This document shows positions 1 to 6,656 of a stretch of 7,510 bases of DNA, in pieces. Within the stretch, counting starts at the first letter, position 1. Every line of letters starts with the position of its first letter. Location of the stretch: the NCBI GenBank assembly GCA_945877725.1, contig CAMDXR010000148.1, forward strand, positions 1-7,510. The letters are read 5' to 3'. The notes under the pieces were generated by a model that saw nothing but the letters and a program-made list of their open reading frames with translations, was not told the DNA's origin and ran no database searches. The translations under genes were made by a program, and so were the position numbers. This DNA is from Limnohabitans sp. Rim8 (GTDB taxonomy: Bacteria > Pseudomonadota > Gammaproteobacteria > Burkholderiales > Burkholderiaceae_C).

Positions 1-1
1 T

Positions 2-517
2 CGCTCTGGGCGTGTGGCCTGCGGCACGGCCAAATTCGGTTTGATTCCCCCTTGGGCCAAGGACGACAAGATCAGTCGGCACACCTACAACGCCAGAAGC
101 GAGACTGCGGCTGAAAAGCCTAGCTACCGTGGCGCATGGCGACAGCGACAGTTTGGGTTGGTGTTGGTCGATGATTTTTATGAACCCTCTTACGAAACCG
201 GCAAAGCAGTCCGGTGGCGAATCCAACTGGCCTCGGGTGCGCCCTTTGCCATTGCCAGCTTATGGGACCGCTGGACGAACCCGGCCACGGGCGAGCAGGT
301 GGTTTCTTTCTCCATGCTCACCGTCAATGCAGACCAACATCCCGTGATGCAGCAGTTCCATAAGCCCGGCGATGAAAAGCGGACCCCGGTAATCATCCGA
401 CCAGAGCTTTTCAGTGACTGGCTGAGCGCCGATTCGACAAGCGCTGCCGACTGGATGACTTGGGCGCACATGCCCGAATTGTCGGCTGCGCCCGCACCAA
501 GAGCCTTAGCAAATTAA
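2..517 (+). CDS. SRAP-domain protein (HMCES/YedK family), 5'-truncated by window edge
   Basis: The family forms a covalent thiazolidine link to abasic sites in single-stranded DNA through the N-terminal Cys2, shielding the lesion; older annotations call it SOS response-associated peptidase. The frame is open to the left edge, so the N-terminus with Cys2 is missing (171 residues visible; YedK has about 222). Visible signatures, numbered from the first in-window codon: FGLIPPWA (12-19), NARSETAAEKP with the conserved Asn at 30, DDFYEP with the conserved Glu at 61, and the His at 119 in QQFHKPGDEKRTPVII. The Asn-Glu-His order and spacing (31 and 58) are close to YedK N75-E105-H160. The GTG at 14 is internal, not the start. 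The DDFYEP form with a GKAVRWRI segment differs from the DGFYEW of E. coli YedK; from memory it is common in Betaproteobacteria. The gene converges on the racemase and is probably unrelated to the catabolic cluster. Confidence 0.93.
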   Translation, partial: RSGRVACGTAKFGLIPPWAKDDKISRHTYNARSETAAEKPSYRGAWRQRQFGLVLVDDFYEPSYETGKAVRWRIQLASGAPFAIASLWDRWTNPATGEQVVSFSMLTVNADQHPVMQQFHKPGDEKRTPVIIRPELFSDWLSADSTSAADWMTWAHMPELSAAPAPRALAN

Positions 518-526
518 GTTTCAGGC

Positions 527-1663
527 TCAGCCATTGGGTTTTTGGGCGGCAAGCTCAGCCAAAATCTCTTTTGTATGTTCGCCGCACAAGGCCCCGGGGG
601 ACGGTGCGCGGGCCGGTGTTCGCGAGAGTCGGGGAGCGGGAGCGGGTTGGCGCTGACCATTCACTTCCACAAACAGGCCGCGCGCCACGTTGTGTGGGTG
701 TTCGCTGGCTTCGGCAAGACTTAAAACGGGTGCAAAACAGACATCGCTGCCTTCCAGCAAGGCCTGCCATTCGGCGCGTGTGCGGGTTTTGATTTTGGCC
801 GCCACCCGAACCTTCAGGGCAGGCCAGGCACGGTGGTCGTATTGGCCAGCCGGAGAAACATCGTCCAGTTCAAGGCGTTTTAGTAATTCGGCATAAAACT
901 GCGGTTCAATCGCGCCCAGCGTAATGTGCTGACCCTCAGCGCACTCGAAAACCTCATAAAAAGGGGCGCTGTTGGCAAACAGGTTTTTCTCGGGTCGGTC
1001 GCTCCAGAAACCCGTGCCGCGCATCTGATGAATCAGACCGCTCATGGCCGTGACGCCATCGATCATGGCGGCATCGACCACTTGGCCACGGCCTGATTTT
1101 TGGGCCTCCAGCAAGGCGCAAACCACCCCAAAAGCCAGAAACATGGCACCACCGGCCATGTCGCCCACCATCGTTGGGGGAATCACCGGGGCTTCCCCCG
1201 GCCTGCAAGAGGTAGACAACACCCCCGTTAAGGCAACGTAATTGATATCGTGACCGGCCGCCTGAGCGAGGGGGCCGGTTTGGCCCCAACCCGTCACCCG
1301 GCCGTAAACCAGTTGAGGGTGGCGTGCGGCCACTTCTTCGGGGCCAAAGCCCAGCCTTTCCATAACGCCCGGTCTAAAGCCCTCGATCAGGGCATCGGCC
1401 GACTCGATCAATGCCCAAGCATCGGCGCGACCCGCCTCAGACTTCAAGTCCAGCGCGATGGAGCGTTTGCCCCGGTTCATGGCGGCGCGGGGGTATTGTG
1501 CGGCTTTCTCTAGGTCTGCTGCACGGTCCACCACAATCACGTCGGCGCCCATGTCGGCCAGCATCATGCCGGCAAAGGGCCCCGGGCCAATACCGGCAAA
1601 TTCAACAATTCGCAGGCCTTGCAGTGGGCCGACGGAGGTTTTGGAGGAGGTGGTGGAGTCCAT
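527..1663 (-). CDS. Alpha-methylacyl-CoA racemase (CaiB/BaiF CoA-transferase family III)
   Basis: Predicted cytosolic enzyme that epimerises 2-methyl-branched acyl-CoA between the R and S forms by proton abstraction at C2, feeding beta-oxidation. From the ATG at 1661-1663 it is 378 aa, normal for the family. It begins GLRIVEFAGIGPGPFAGMML (16-35), the CoA-binding N-terminal motif. It has the subfamily signature VTGWGQTGPLAQAAGHDINY (123-142) and GAIEPQFYAELL (250-261). His138, Asp168 and Glu253 fall at the same spacing (30 and 85) as the catalytic His126, Asp156 and Glu241 of the Mycobacterium tuberculosis racemase MCR, so the enzyme should be active. A longer open frame runs to 1930, but those 89 extra residues show no family similarity and overlap the divergent SDR gene. 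No clear Shine-Dalgarno lies upstream of 1663. Transcribed divergently from the SDR. A plain formyl- or succinyl-CoA transferase is less likely, because transferases use an Asp nucleophile and lack this GHDINY context. Confidence 0.93.
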   Translation of the reverse strand: MDSTTSSKTSVGPLQGLRIVEFAGIGPGPFAGMMLADMGADVIVVDRAADLEKAAQYPRAAMNRGKRSIALDLKSEAGRADAWALIESADALIEGFRPGVMERLGFGPEEVAARHPQLVYGRVTGWGQTGPLAQAAGHDINYVALTGVLSTSCRPGEAPVIPPTMVGDMAGGAMFLAFGVVCALLEAQKSGRGQVVDAAMIDGVTAMSGLIHQMRGTGFWSDRPEKNLFANSAPFYEVFECAEGQHITLGAIEPQFYAELLKRLELDDVSPAGQYDHRAWPALKVRVAAKIKTRTRAEWQALLEGSDVCFAPVLSLAEASEHPHNVARGLFVEVNGQRQPAPAPRLSRTPARAPSPGALCGEHTKEILAELAAQKPNG

Positions 1664-1681
1664 CTTGCTGGGCGGGGTGAA

Positions 1682-1709
1682 AAAATAGAGGTGCAAATCA
1701 AGGGGTGAA
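1682..1709 (-). promoter_or_regulatory. Possible weak sigma-70 promoter for the racemase gene
   Basis: Read on the minus strand, TTCACC (1709-1704) and TATTTT (1687-1682) lie 16 bp apart, each matching 4 of 6 consensus bases. Transcription would start only a dozen or so bases before the ATG at 1663, giving a very short leader, in keeping with the missing Shine-Dalgarno. The left arm of the divergent inverted repeat lies almost wholly in the spacer. The match is weak and could be chance. Confidence 0.2.
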
Positions 1710-1759
1710 TGAGGCAGGATGCTGACAGTTTCTTGCCAAAACAGCCCCCTCCATTTGCA
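1692..1759. repeat. Imperfect inverted repeat in the divergent promoter region, candidate operator pair
   Basis: The + strand carries TGCAAATCAAGGGG at 1692-1705. The minus strand carries TGCAAATGGAGGGG at 1759-1746. The arms match at 12 of 14 positions, including an uninterrupted 7-bp TGCAAAT core, and are separated by 40 bp (1706-1745). Arm centres are 54 bp apart, near five helical turns. The repeat sits between the divergent racemase and SDR genes, where a shared regulator would bind both sides, possibly with looping. The identity of the binding protein is unknown; the winged-helix-like protein encoded at 2572-3063 is one candidate. The rest of this 160-bp region (1664-1823) shows only weak promoter-like sequences. 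Confidence 0.5.
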
Positions 1760-1812
1760 GTATGCCGCCAGCGTGTGGCTCTGGAACACTGAATCTGGCA
1801 TAAAGTTTTGGT

Positions 1813-1817
1813 GGAGA
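1813..1817 (+). promoter_or_regulatory. Ribosome binding site of the SDR gene
   Basis: GGAGA lies 6 nt before the ATG at 1824. It decides the start: the open frame reaches back to 1719, but the upstream ATG has no such site, and the residues it would add do not fit an SDR, which normally begins a few residues before the first beta strand (here KVALISGAG). Confidence 0.75.
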
Positions 1818-1823
1818 TTGAAA

Positions 1824-2567
1824 ATGTTCAAACTGGATGGAAAAGTGGCTTTGATCAGCGGTGCCGGGCGTGGCATGGGCTGGGGCGTTGCGCAGACCTT
1901 GGCGCGACAGGGGGCCACGGTGATCATCAATGACTTTTATGCCGAGCGGGCCGAAGAAGCCGCGTTGAGCCTGCAATCCGAAGGCTTGAAAGCGCATGCC
2001 GCCGTAGCCGACATGACGGACAGGGCGGCGATTTTTACAATGGTCAGTCAAATTATTTCGGAGCATGGCGCAATGGATGTGTTTGTTCACAATGCCGGCA
2101 TACCGGCTCAAGGCTGGGGTTACAGCCAGTTTCTCGATTCACCGCCCGCCGAATGGGATGCCTGGCTACAACTCAATCTGCACGGACTCATGCATGCGTG
2201 CCAGGCCATCTTGCCGCACATGATTGAACGCCAATGGGGCCGCATTGTGGCCATCAACTCCGACGCTTCCCGCACCGCCACCGGCATGGGCTTGTGCGCT
2301 TATGGCGCAGCCAAAGCTGCCGCGCTTGGTTTCATCCGCAACCTGTCGGGTGAGGTGGGCCGCCACGGCATCACAGCCAACGCATTGTCCCTGGGCACCA
2401 TGAACAACTGGGAAGGGTCCGAGCAAATTGCCCGCAAGACCGCCTCGGTCAGGCGCGCCGGATCGCCGCAAGATGTGGGTGCTGCCGTCGCTTACTTGGT
2501 ATCGCCAGAAGCTGAATGGGTGAACGGCCAAGTCTTGCCTGTGAATGGTGGCAGTCTGGTCTGCTGA
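1824..2567 (+). CDS. SDR-family NAD(P)-dependent oxidoreductase
   Basis: Classical short-chain dehydrogenase of 247 aa, the usual length, expected to oxidise or reduce a hydroxyl/keto group on a cluster intermediate, probably as an acyl-CoA. The Rossmann glycine motif is GAGRGMG (13-19). An acidic Asp37 after the second strand (IINDF) favours NAD over NADP. HNAG stands at 89-92 in place of NNAG. Catalytic residues are Asn118, Ser146, Tyr160 and Lys164 (YGAAK). The SDASR motif after the active-site Ser recalls the SDA-R of alicyclic hydroxyacyl-CoA dehydrogenases such as BadH; this is a resemblance from memory, not an assignment. Two oddities: Ser to Tyr is 14 residues rather than the 13 of FabG, and the usual PG after the catalytic strand reads LG (LSLGTMN, 188-194). 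First gene of the rightward run, 4 bp before the regulator gene. It could also be a FabG-like 3-ketoacyl reductase. Confidence 0.9.
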   Translation: MFKLDGKVALISGAGRGMGWGVAQTLARQGATVIINDFYAERAEEAALSLQSEGLKAHAAVADMTDRAAIFTMVSQIISEHGAMDVFVHNAGIPAQGWGYSQFLDSPPAEWDAWLQLNLHGLMHACQAILPHMIERQWGRIVAINSDASRTATGMGLCAYGAAKAAALGFIRNLSGEVGRHGITANALSLGTMNNWEGSEQIARKTASVRRAGSPQDVGAAVAYLVSPEAEWVNGQVLPVNGGSLVC

Positions 2568-2571
2568 ACCC

Positions 2572-3063
2572 ATGACTTCTCCAAAATCGCTCGACAAAGC
2601 CGCCCTGATGGAGCGCCACGCCTACCAAATTTCGCATTTGATTGCCGGTTTTACCGTGCCCCTGATGCGCAAGCTGTACCACCAGTTCGACGGTGACATG
2701 GTGCAAATGATCGTTTTGGGCGAGATCTCTTTGCACAACGTCTCCCAGTTTTTTCGCAAAGGTGGGGCGGATGTGCCCGAAAAACTGCTGGACGACATGG
2801 CGCGACGGGGCAAATTGATGAACTCCTGCAACGTGCTGTCCATCAGCGAAGCCACGGGCATCCCACGGGAAACCGTGCGACGTAAGGTGGACCAATTGCT
2901 CAAAAAGGGCCTGCTTTACCGTGACGAGCACAAGCGGCTGATGGTGCGCTCGGGGGTCAGTGCCGGGTTTGCCAAGCGCAACGCCGAGACCACCGAAGAA
3001 ATTCTGGCTCTGGCCGCCAAACTCCAGTCCTTGCTCAATACGGCCAATGCCGATGAGGATTGA
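2572..3063 (+). CDS. Putative winged helix-turn-helix transcriptional regulator
   Basis: A 163-aa protein that I cannot place in a named family. Residues 88-112 read as a helix-turn-helix: LSISEATGIPRETVRRKV, then DQLLKKGLL. A likely wing follows (YRDEHKRLMVRSG, 116-128). This matches the SxxExxGIPRETVRRKVxxLxxxGLL pattern of winged-helix regulators (IclR-, MarR- or Crp-like). The N-terminal 80 residues are predicted largely helical, with no cofactor motif I recognise; the C-terminus (140-156) is another probable helix. The start at 2572 is 4 bp after the SDR stop, without a good Shine-Dalgarno, suggesting translational coupling. An ATG at 2545 would overlap the SDR and another lies at 2608. 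Position in the cluster suggests a local regulator of the racemase/SDR divergent promoters or of the thiolase operon; this is inference. Confidence 0.72.
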   Translation: MTSPKSLDKAALMERHAYQISHLIAGFTVPLMRKLYHQFDGDMVQMIVLGEISLHNVSQFFRKGGADVPEKLLDDMARRGKLMNSCNVLSISEATGIPRETVRRKVDQLLKKGLLYRDEHKRLMVRSGVSAGFAKRNAETTEEILALAAKLQSLLNTANADED

Positions 3064-3154
3064 AGTGCCCAAAATGGGTAATCCATCATTCAAAAAGGTG
3101 TCTGCTGGGCAAGACTAGACATCTGCCAACGACGAATGCCAAAGAGGCGCTCGT

Positions 3155-3168
3155 GTGCTTTCGGGCAC
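3155..3168 (+). other. Small TTCG-loop hairpin in the leader before the thiolase gene
   Basis: GTGCT and GGCAC (one G-T pair) flank a TTCG tetraloop, 37 nt before the thiolase ATG. No T-tract follows, so it is not an intrinsic terminator. It may be a stable leader structure or chance. The rest of the 141-bp gap (3064-3204) shows no gene and no convincing promoter. Confidence 0.25.
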
Positions 3169-3204
3169 TGAAAACGTTGAATCCCACTCACTTGGAAAGT
3201 CAAG

Positions 3205-4410
3205 ATGGAAACGTATATTTACGATCATGTGCGCACGCCGCGTGGCAAAGGTAAACCCGATGGCAGTCTGCATGAGGTGACGCCGGTCTGGTTGGCCAGC
3301 AGGCCTTTGGTGGCGCTGCGCGAGCGTAACCACCTCGACACGGCACTCATCGACGATGTGGTCATGGGCTGTGTGGTGCCGGTGGGCGAGCAAGGCGGCA
3401 ACATCGCGCGCATGGCCGTGTTGCAGGCCGATTTTGACCAGAAAGTTCCCGCCCTTCAAATCAACCGTTACTGTGGTTCTGGGCTTGAGGCCGTGTCGTT
3501 TGCGGCGGCCAAAGTTATGGCTGGACAAGCCGAAATGGCGATCGGTGGTGGCATCGAGATGATGTCACGCGTGCCGATGGGGGCCGACGGAGGCGCATGG
3601 GCGCAAGACCCGCAAGTGGCCTTTAAAACCTATTTTGTGATGCAAGGCATTTCTGCCGATTTGCTGGCTTCACTGCGTGGTCACAGTCGCAGCGATGTCG
3701 ATGCTTATTCGGCCGAAAGCCATCGCCGCGCGCAACAAGCCTGGAGCGAAGGCCGGTTTGACCGATCTGTGGTGCCCGTGCAAGACTTTTTGGGACTCAC
3801 GCTGCTGTCACGCGACGAGACCATTCGCCCCGCAACCAGCAGCGAAAGCTTGGCCGCACTCAAGCCTGCGTTCACCGAAATGGGAGAGAAATACGGCTAC
3901 GACAGTGTGGCCATGCAGCGCTACCCCCAGGTCGAAAAGATTGAGCACATTCACCATGCGGGCAACAGCTCGGGCATTGTGGATGGTGCCGCTGCCGTGT
4001 TGGTAGGCAATGCCGCAGTCGGTGCGCGGTTGGGGCTGAAGCCACGCGCCCGCATTGTGTCGTTTGCGGCCGTGGGCTCCGAGCCCACGCTCATGCTGGA
4101 CGGCCCCGCCCCCGCCGCCCGCAAGGCTTTGGCCATTGCGGGCATGCAGCCCTCAGACATTGACCTGTGGGAGCTGAACGAAGCCTTTGCCTCCGTGGTG
4201 CTGACCCTGATGGAGGAGTTGTCGATTCCCCATGACCGGATCAACGTCAACGGGGGGGCCATTGCCATGGGGCACCCGCTGGGCGCCACCGGGGCCATGA
4301 TTTTGGGCACGGTGCTGGACGAGCTTGAACGCACGGGCAAGCAAACCGCGCTGGTGTCCTTGTGTGTGGCGGCCGGCATGGGTTCGGCCATGATCATTGA
4401 ACGCGTTTGA
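3205..4410 (+). CDS. Acetyl-CoA C-acyltransferase (thiolase, FadA/PimB-like)
   Basis: Catalyses CoA-dependent thiolytic cleavage of 3-ketoacyl-CoA to acetyl-CoA (or propionyl-CoA from a 2-methyl substrate) and a shortened acyl-CoA, the last step of each beta-oxidation turn. It has 401 aa, typical of the family. The nucleophile is Cys90 in INRYCGSGLEA. NEAF is at 325-328. The catalytic His is His357 in NGGAIAMGHPLGATGA (349-364). The second catalytic Cys is Cys387 in LCVAAGMGSA, where the common CxGxG motif carries Ala for the first Gly; I recall this variant from intact proteobacterial thiolases. The N-terminus (YIYDHVRTPRGKGKPDG) marks a degradative thiolase rather than a PhaA-type biosynthetic one. 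The start is supported by GGAAAG at 3194-3199. The fused hydratase/dehydrogenase gene follows after 31 bp, so the two are probably co-transcribed and may form a trifunctional-type complex. Confidence 0.94.
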   Translation: METYIYDHVRTPRGKGKPDGSLHEVTPVWLASRPLVALRERNHLDTALIDDVVMGCVVPVGEQGGNIARMAVLQADFDQKVPALQINRYCGSGLEAVSFAAAKVMAGQAEMAIGGGIEMMSRVPMGADGGAWAQDPQVAFKTYFVMQGISADLLASLRGHSRSDVDAYSAESHRRAQQAWSEGRFDRSVVPVQDFLGLTLLSRDETIRPATSSESLAALKPAFTEMGEKYGYDSVAMQRYPQVEKIEHIHHAGNSSGIVDGAAAVLVGNAAVGARLGLKPRARIVSFAAVGSEPTLMLDGPAPAARKALAIAGMQPSDIDLWELNEAFASVVLTLMEELSIPHDRINVNGGAIAMGHPLGATGAMILGTVLDELERTGKQTALVSLCVAAGMGSAMIIERV

Positions 4411-4441
4411 GCGCGACTGAAGCAACGCGAAAGAGAACAAC

Positions 4442-6607
4442 ATGCAAGACATCATTCGTTACAGCGTCGATGCAGACGGCATCGCCACCTTGACCATCGA
4501 CTACCCGGGTAAGACGATGAACGTCATCGACGGGGATTTTATGGGCAGTTTGTCCGCCGGAATTGACCGCGTGGTGGCCGATCCGGCCGTCAAGGGCGCG
4601 ATTCTGACTTCGGCCAAAGACGCCTTCGTGGCCGGTGCCGATTTGCTCGCCATGGAAGCCAACCTGGACAGCATGAACAACGACCCGATCGATGTTCTGG
4701 TTGAAAAGTGCGCATCATTGTCCCAATTGGTGCGGCGCATGGAAACCTGTGGCAAACCGTTTGCCGCCGCCATCAACGGCGTCGCCATGGGCGGGGGTTT
4801 CGAGCTTTGCCTGGGTTGCCATTACCGTGTGGCATCGGACTCACCCTCACTGGTGTTGGGCTTGCCCGAAGTCCAGGTGGGCCTGCTGCCCGCTGCGGGC
4901 GGCACGCAACGCCTGATTCGCCTGATGGGCATTTTGGGTGCCATGCCTTATTTGATGGAAGGGCGACACGTCAGCGCCGCCAAGGCCAAAGAAGTCGGCA
5001 TGATTCACGCCGTGGTGCCCGCCACCGAACTGCTGGCCGCCGCTAAAAAATGGCTGCTTGAAACCCCAACGGCCATCCAGCCCTGGGATGTCAAAGGCTT
5101 CAAGATACCGGGCGGTGGACCGCTCGATGCGCGCGTGGCCCCCAGCTTTGTGGTGGGCAACACCCTGCTGCAAGCCAACACCTATAACAACCTGCCCGCG
5201 CCGCTGGCGATTCAGAGCTGCCTTTACGAGGGTGCTCAGTTGCCCATAGACAAAGCGCTGCGAATTGAGAGCAAGTACATGGCCTCGCTGACGCGCGGCA
5301 CCGTGTCACGCGCCATGGTGCGTACTTTGTTTGTGAACAAGTCCAAAGCCGAAAAAGGCATGCACCGTCCCGCCGGATTTGCGCCTTTCAAGTGCCGCAA
5401 GCTGGGCATGATCGGGGCCGGCATGATGGGCGGCGGCATTGCGCTGGTGGCTGCACAACGCGGCATTCAGGTGGTGCTGATCGACCGCGATCAAGCGGCC
5501 GCCGAGCGGGGCAAAGGCCATGCCGAAAAAGTGCTCAAGCGCCTGATTGAAAAAGGGCGTTCTACCCAGGCTAAGGCCGATGCCATCTTGGCCCTGATCA
5601 CCCCGACCACCGACTACGAGCTGCTGCGCGATGCCGACATGGTGGTGGAGGCCGTGTTTGAAGACCGCGCCATCAAGGCCGAGGTGACCCGGCGCTTGGA
5701 CGCGGTGCTGCCCGAACACTGCGTGTTGGCCACCAACACATCGGCTTTGCCCATCAGCTTGCTGGCCCAGGCCACCCAACGCCCCGAACGCTTCATTGGT
5801 TTGCACTTTTTTTCCCCCGCCGACCGCATGCCTTTGGTGGAGGTCATTCGGGGCCAAAAAACCTCAGACGCCACGCTGGCCCAAGCGCTGGACTTTATTG
5901 CCCAGCTCAAGAAAACCCCGATTGTGGTCAACGACAGCCGTGGCTTCTTTACCAGTCGCTTCATTGGTGCGTTTGTGGACGACTCGATTGGCATGGTGGC
6001 CGAGGGCATTGCCCCCGCGTTGATCGAAAACTGCGCCCGCCATGTGGGCATGCCGGTCGGGCCGCTGGCCATTACCGACGAACTGTCGATTGAGCTGTCG
6101 GTGCATGCGGGCGAGGCGCAAGCGCGCGAGTTTCCAGACACCTACAAACCCGGCCGCTCCGTACCTGTGCTCAAGCAATTGTTTGAGCAAGGTCGCTTGG
6201 GCAAAAAAATGGGCCAGGGCTTTTACGACTATGACGCCACAGGCAAACGCCTCTGGAAGGGTTTGGCCAATTTATACCCTTTGCGCGCACATCAACCCGA
6301 TCCGCATGACATGCGTCAGCGCATCTTGTATGTGCAAGCGGTCGAGGCGGCCCGAGCCATGGAAGAGGGCGTTTTGCTGGCTCCAGCCGATGGCGATGTC
6401 GGGGCTATTCTGGGGGTGGGCTTTCCGGCCTACACCGGCGGGCCGTTCTGCTTCATGGATGGCATTGGCATTGCCGCCTTTGTGACCGAGGCGGACCGCT
6501 TGGCTGATCTGTTTGGCGAGCACCTGCGTGCCCCGCAATTGCTGCGCGACATGGCGGCCAAAGGCGAAACTTTTTACGGACACACCGCCCGCAAGATGCC
6601 CGCTTAA
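4442..6607 (+). CDS. Fused enoyl-CoA hydratase / 3-hydroxyacyl-CoA dehydrogenase (FadB/FadJ/PimF-like)
   Basis: Bifunctional beta-oxidation alpha subunit of 721 aa, full length for the family. It hydrates trans-2-enoyl-CoA and oxidises the (S)-3-hydroxyacyl-CoA with NAD. The hydratase (crotonase) domain covers about 1-200: AGAD (64-67) and GVAMGGG (113-119) shape the oxyanion hole, and Glu121 and Glu143 match the catalytic Glu119 and Glu139 of E. coli FadB, with the intervening loop two residues longer. A linker leads to the Rossmann domain with GAGMMG (325-330). The dehydrogenase pair His455 and Glu467 (LHFFSPADRMPLVEVI, 454-469) has the same 12-residue spacing as FadB His450/Glu462. NDSRGFF (497-503) leads into the C-terminal domains, with GKKMGQGFYDYD (587-598) and a second helical domain ending FPAYTGGPF. 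All expected catalytic residues are present. AAGAGA at 4430-4436 is the likely ribosome site. It sits between the thiolase (31 bp before) and the acyl-CoA dehydrogenase (49 bp after). Confidence 0.95.
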   Translation: MQDIIRYSVDADGIATLTIDYPGKTMNVIDGDFMGSLSAGIDRVVADPAVKGAILTSAKDAFVAGADLLAMEANLDSMNNDPIDVLVEKCASLSQLVRRMETCGKPFAAAINGVAMGGGFELCLGCHYRVASDSPSLVLGLPEVQVGLLPAAGGTQRLIRLMGILGAMPYLMEGRHVSAAKAKEVGMIHAVVPATELLAAAKKWLLETPTAIQPWDVKGFKIPGGGPLDARVAPSFVVGNTLLQANTYNNLPAPLAIQSCLYEGAQLPIDKALRIESKYMASLTRGTVSRAMVRTLFVNKSKAEKGMHRPAGFAPFKCRKLGMIGAGMMGGGIALVAAQRGIQVVLIDRDQAAAERGKGHAEKVLKRLIEKGRSTQAKADAILALITPTTDYELLRDADMVVEAVFEDRAIKAEVTRRLDAVLPEHCVLATNTSALPISLLAQATQRPERFIGLHFFSPADRMPLVEVIRGQKTSDATLAQALDFIAQLKKTPIVVNDSRGFFTSRFIGAFVDDSIGMVAEGIAPALIENCARHVGMPVGPLAITDELSIELSVHAGEAQAREFPDTYKPGRSVPVLKQLFEQGRLGKKMGQGFYDYDATGKRLWKGLANLYPLRAHQPDPHDMRQRILYVQAVEAARAMEEGVLLAPADGDVGAILGVGFPAYTGGPFCFMDGIGIAAFVTEADRLADLFGEHLRAPQLLRDMAAKGETFYGHTARKMPA

Positions 6608-6656
6608 ATGCACAGACCCGCATCACCAGACCCAAACACCGTTACCAAATACCGCC

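Noticed and set aside
525..560. Direct repeat GCTCAGCCA (525-533 and 552-560) near the convergent gene ends, considered as a terminator
   Set aside because: It is a direct, not inverted, repeat with no hairpin, and lies mostly within the racemase coding sequence.
1733..1761. Sigma-70 promoter for the SDR starting at TTGCCA (1733-1738)
   Set aside because: The -35 matches 5 of 6 bases, but no -10 element better than 3 of 6 stands at 16-19 bp spacing.
1796..1812. Sigma-54-like TGGCAT with TTTTGG before the SDR
   Set aside because: The -12 GC element is not in register with the -24 GG (TG at the expected place), and the site would lie almost on the ribosome binding site.
1664..1930. N-terminal extension of the racemase reading frame by 89 codons
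   Set aside because: The added residues show no family similarity, overlap the SDR gene and the divergent control region, and the 378-aa form from 1663 has the normal length and start context.
2449..3093. Minus-strand open frame of 214 codons across the regulator gene
   Set aside because: Shadow of the plus-strand gene: His/Gln-rich translation with no domain, while the plus frame has a clear helix-turn-helix.
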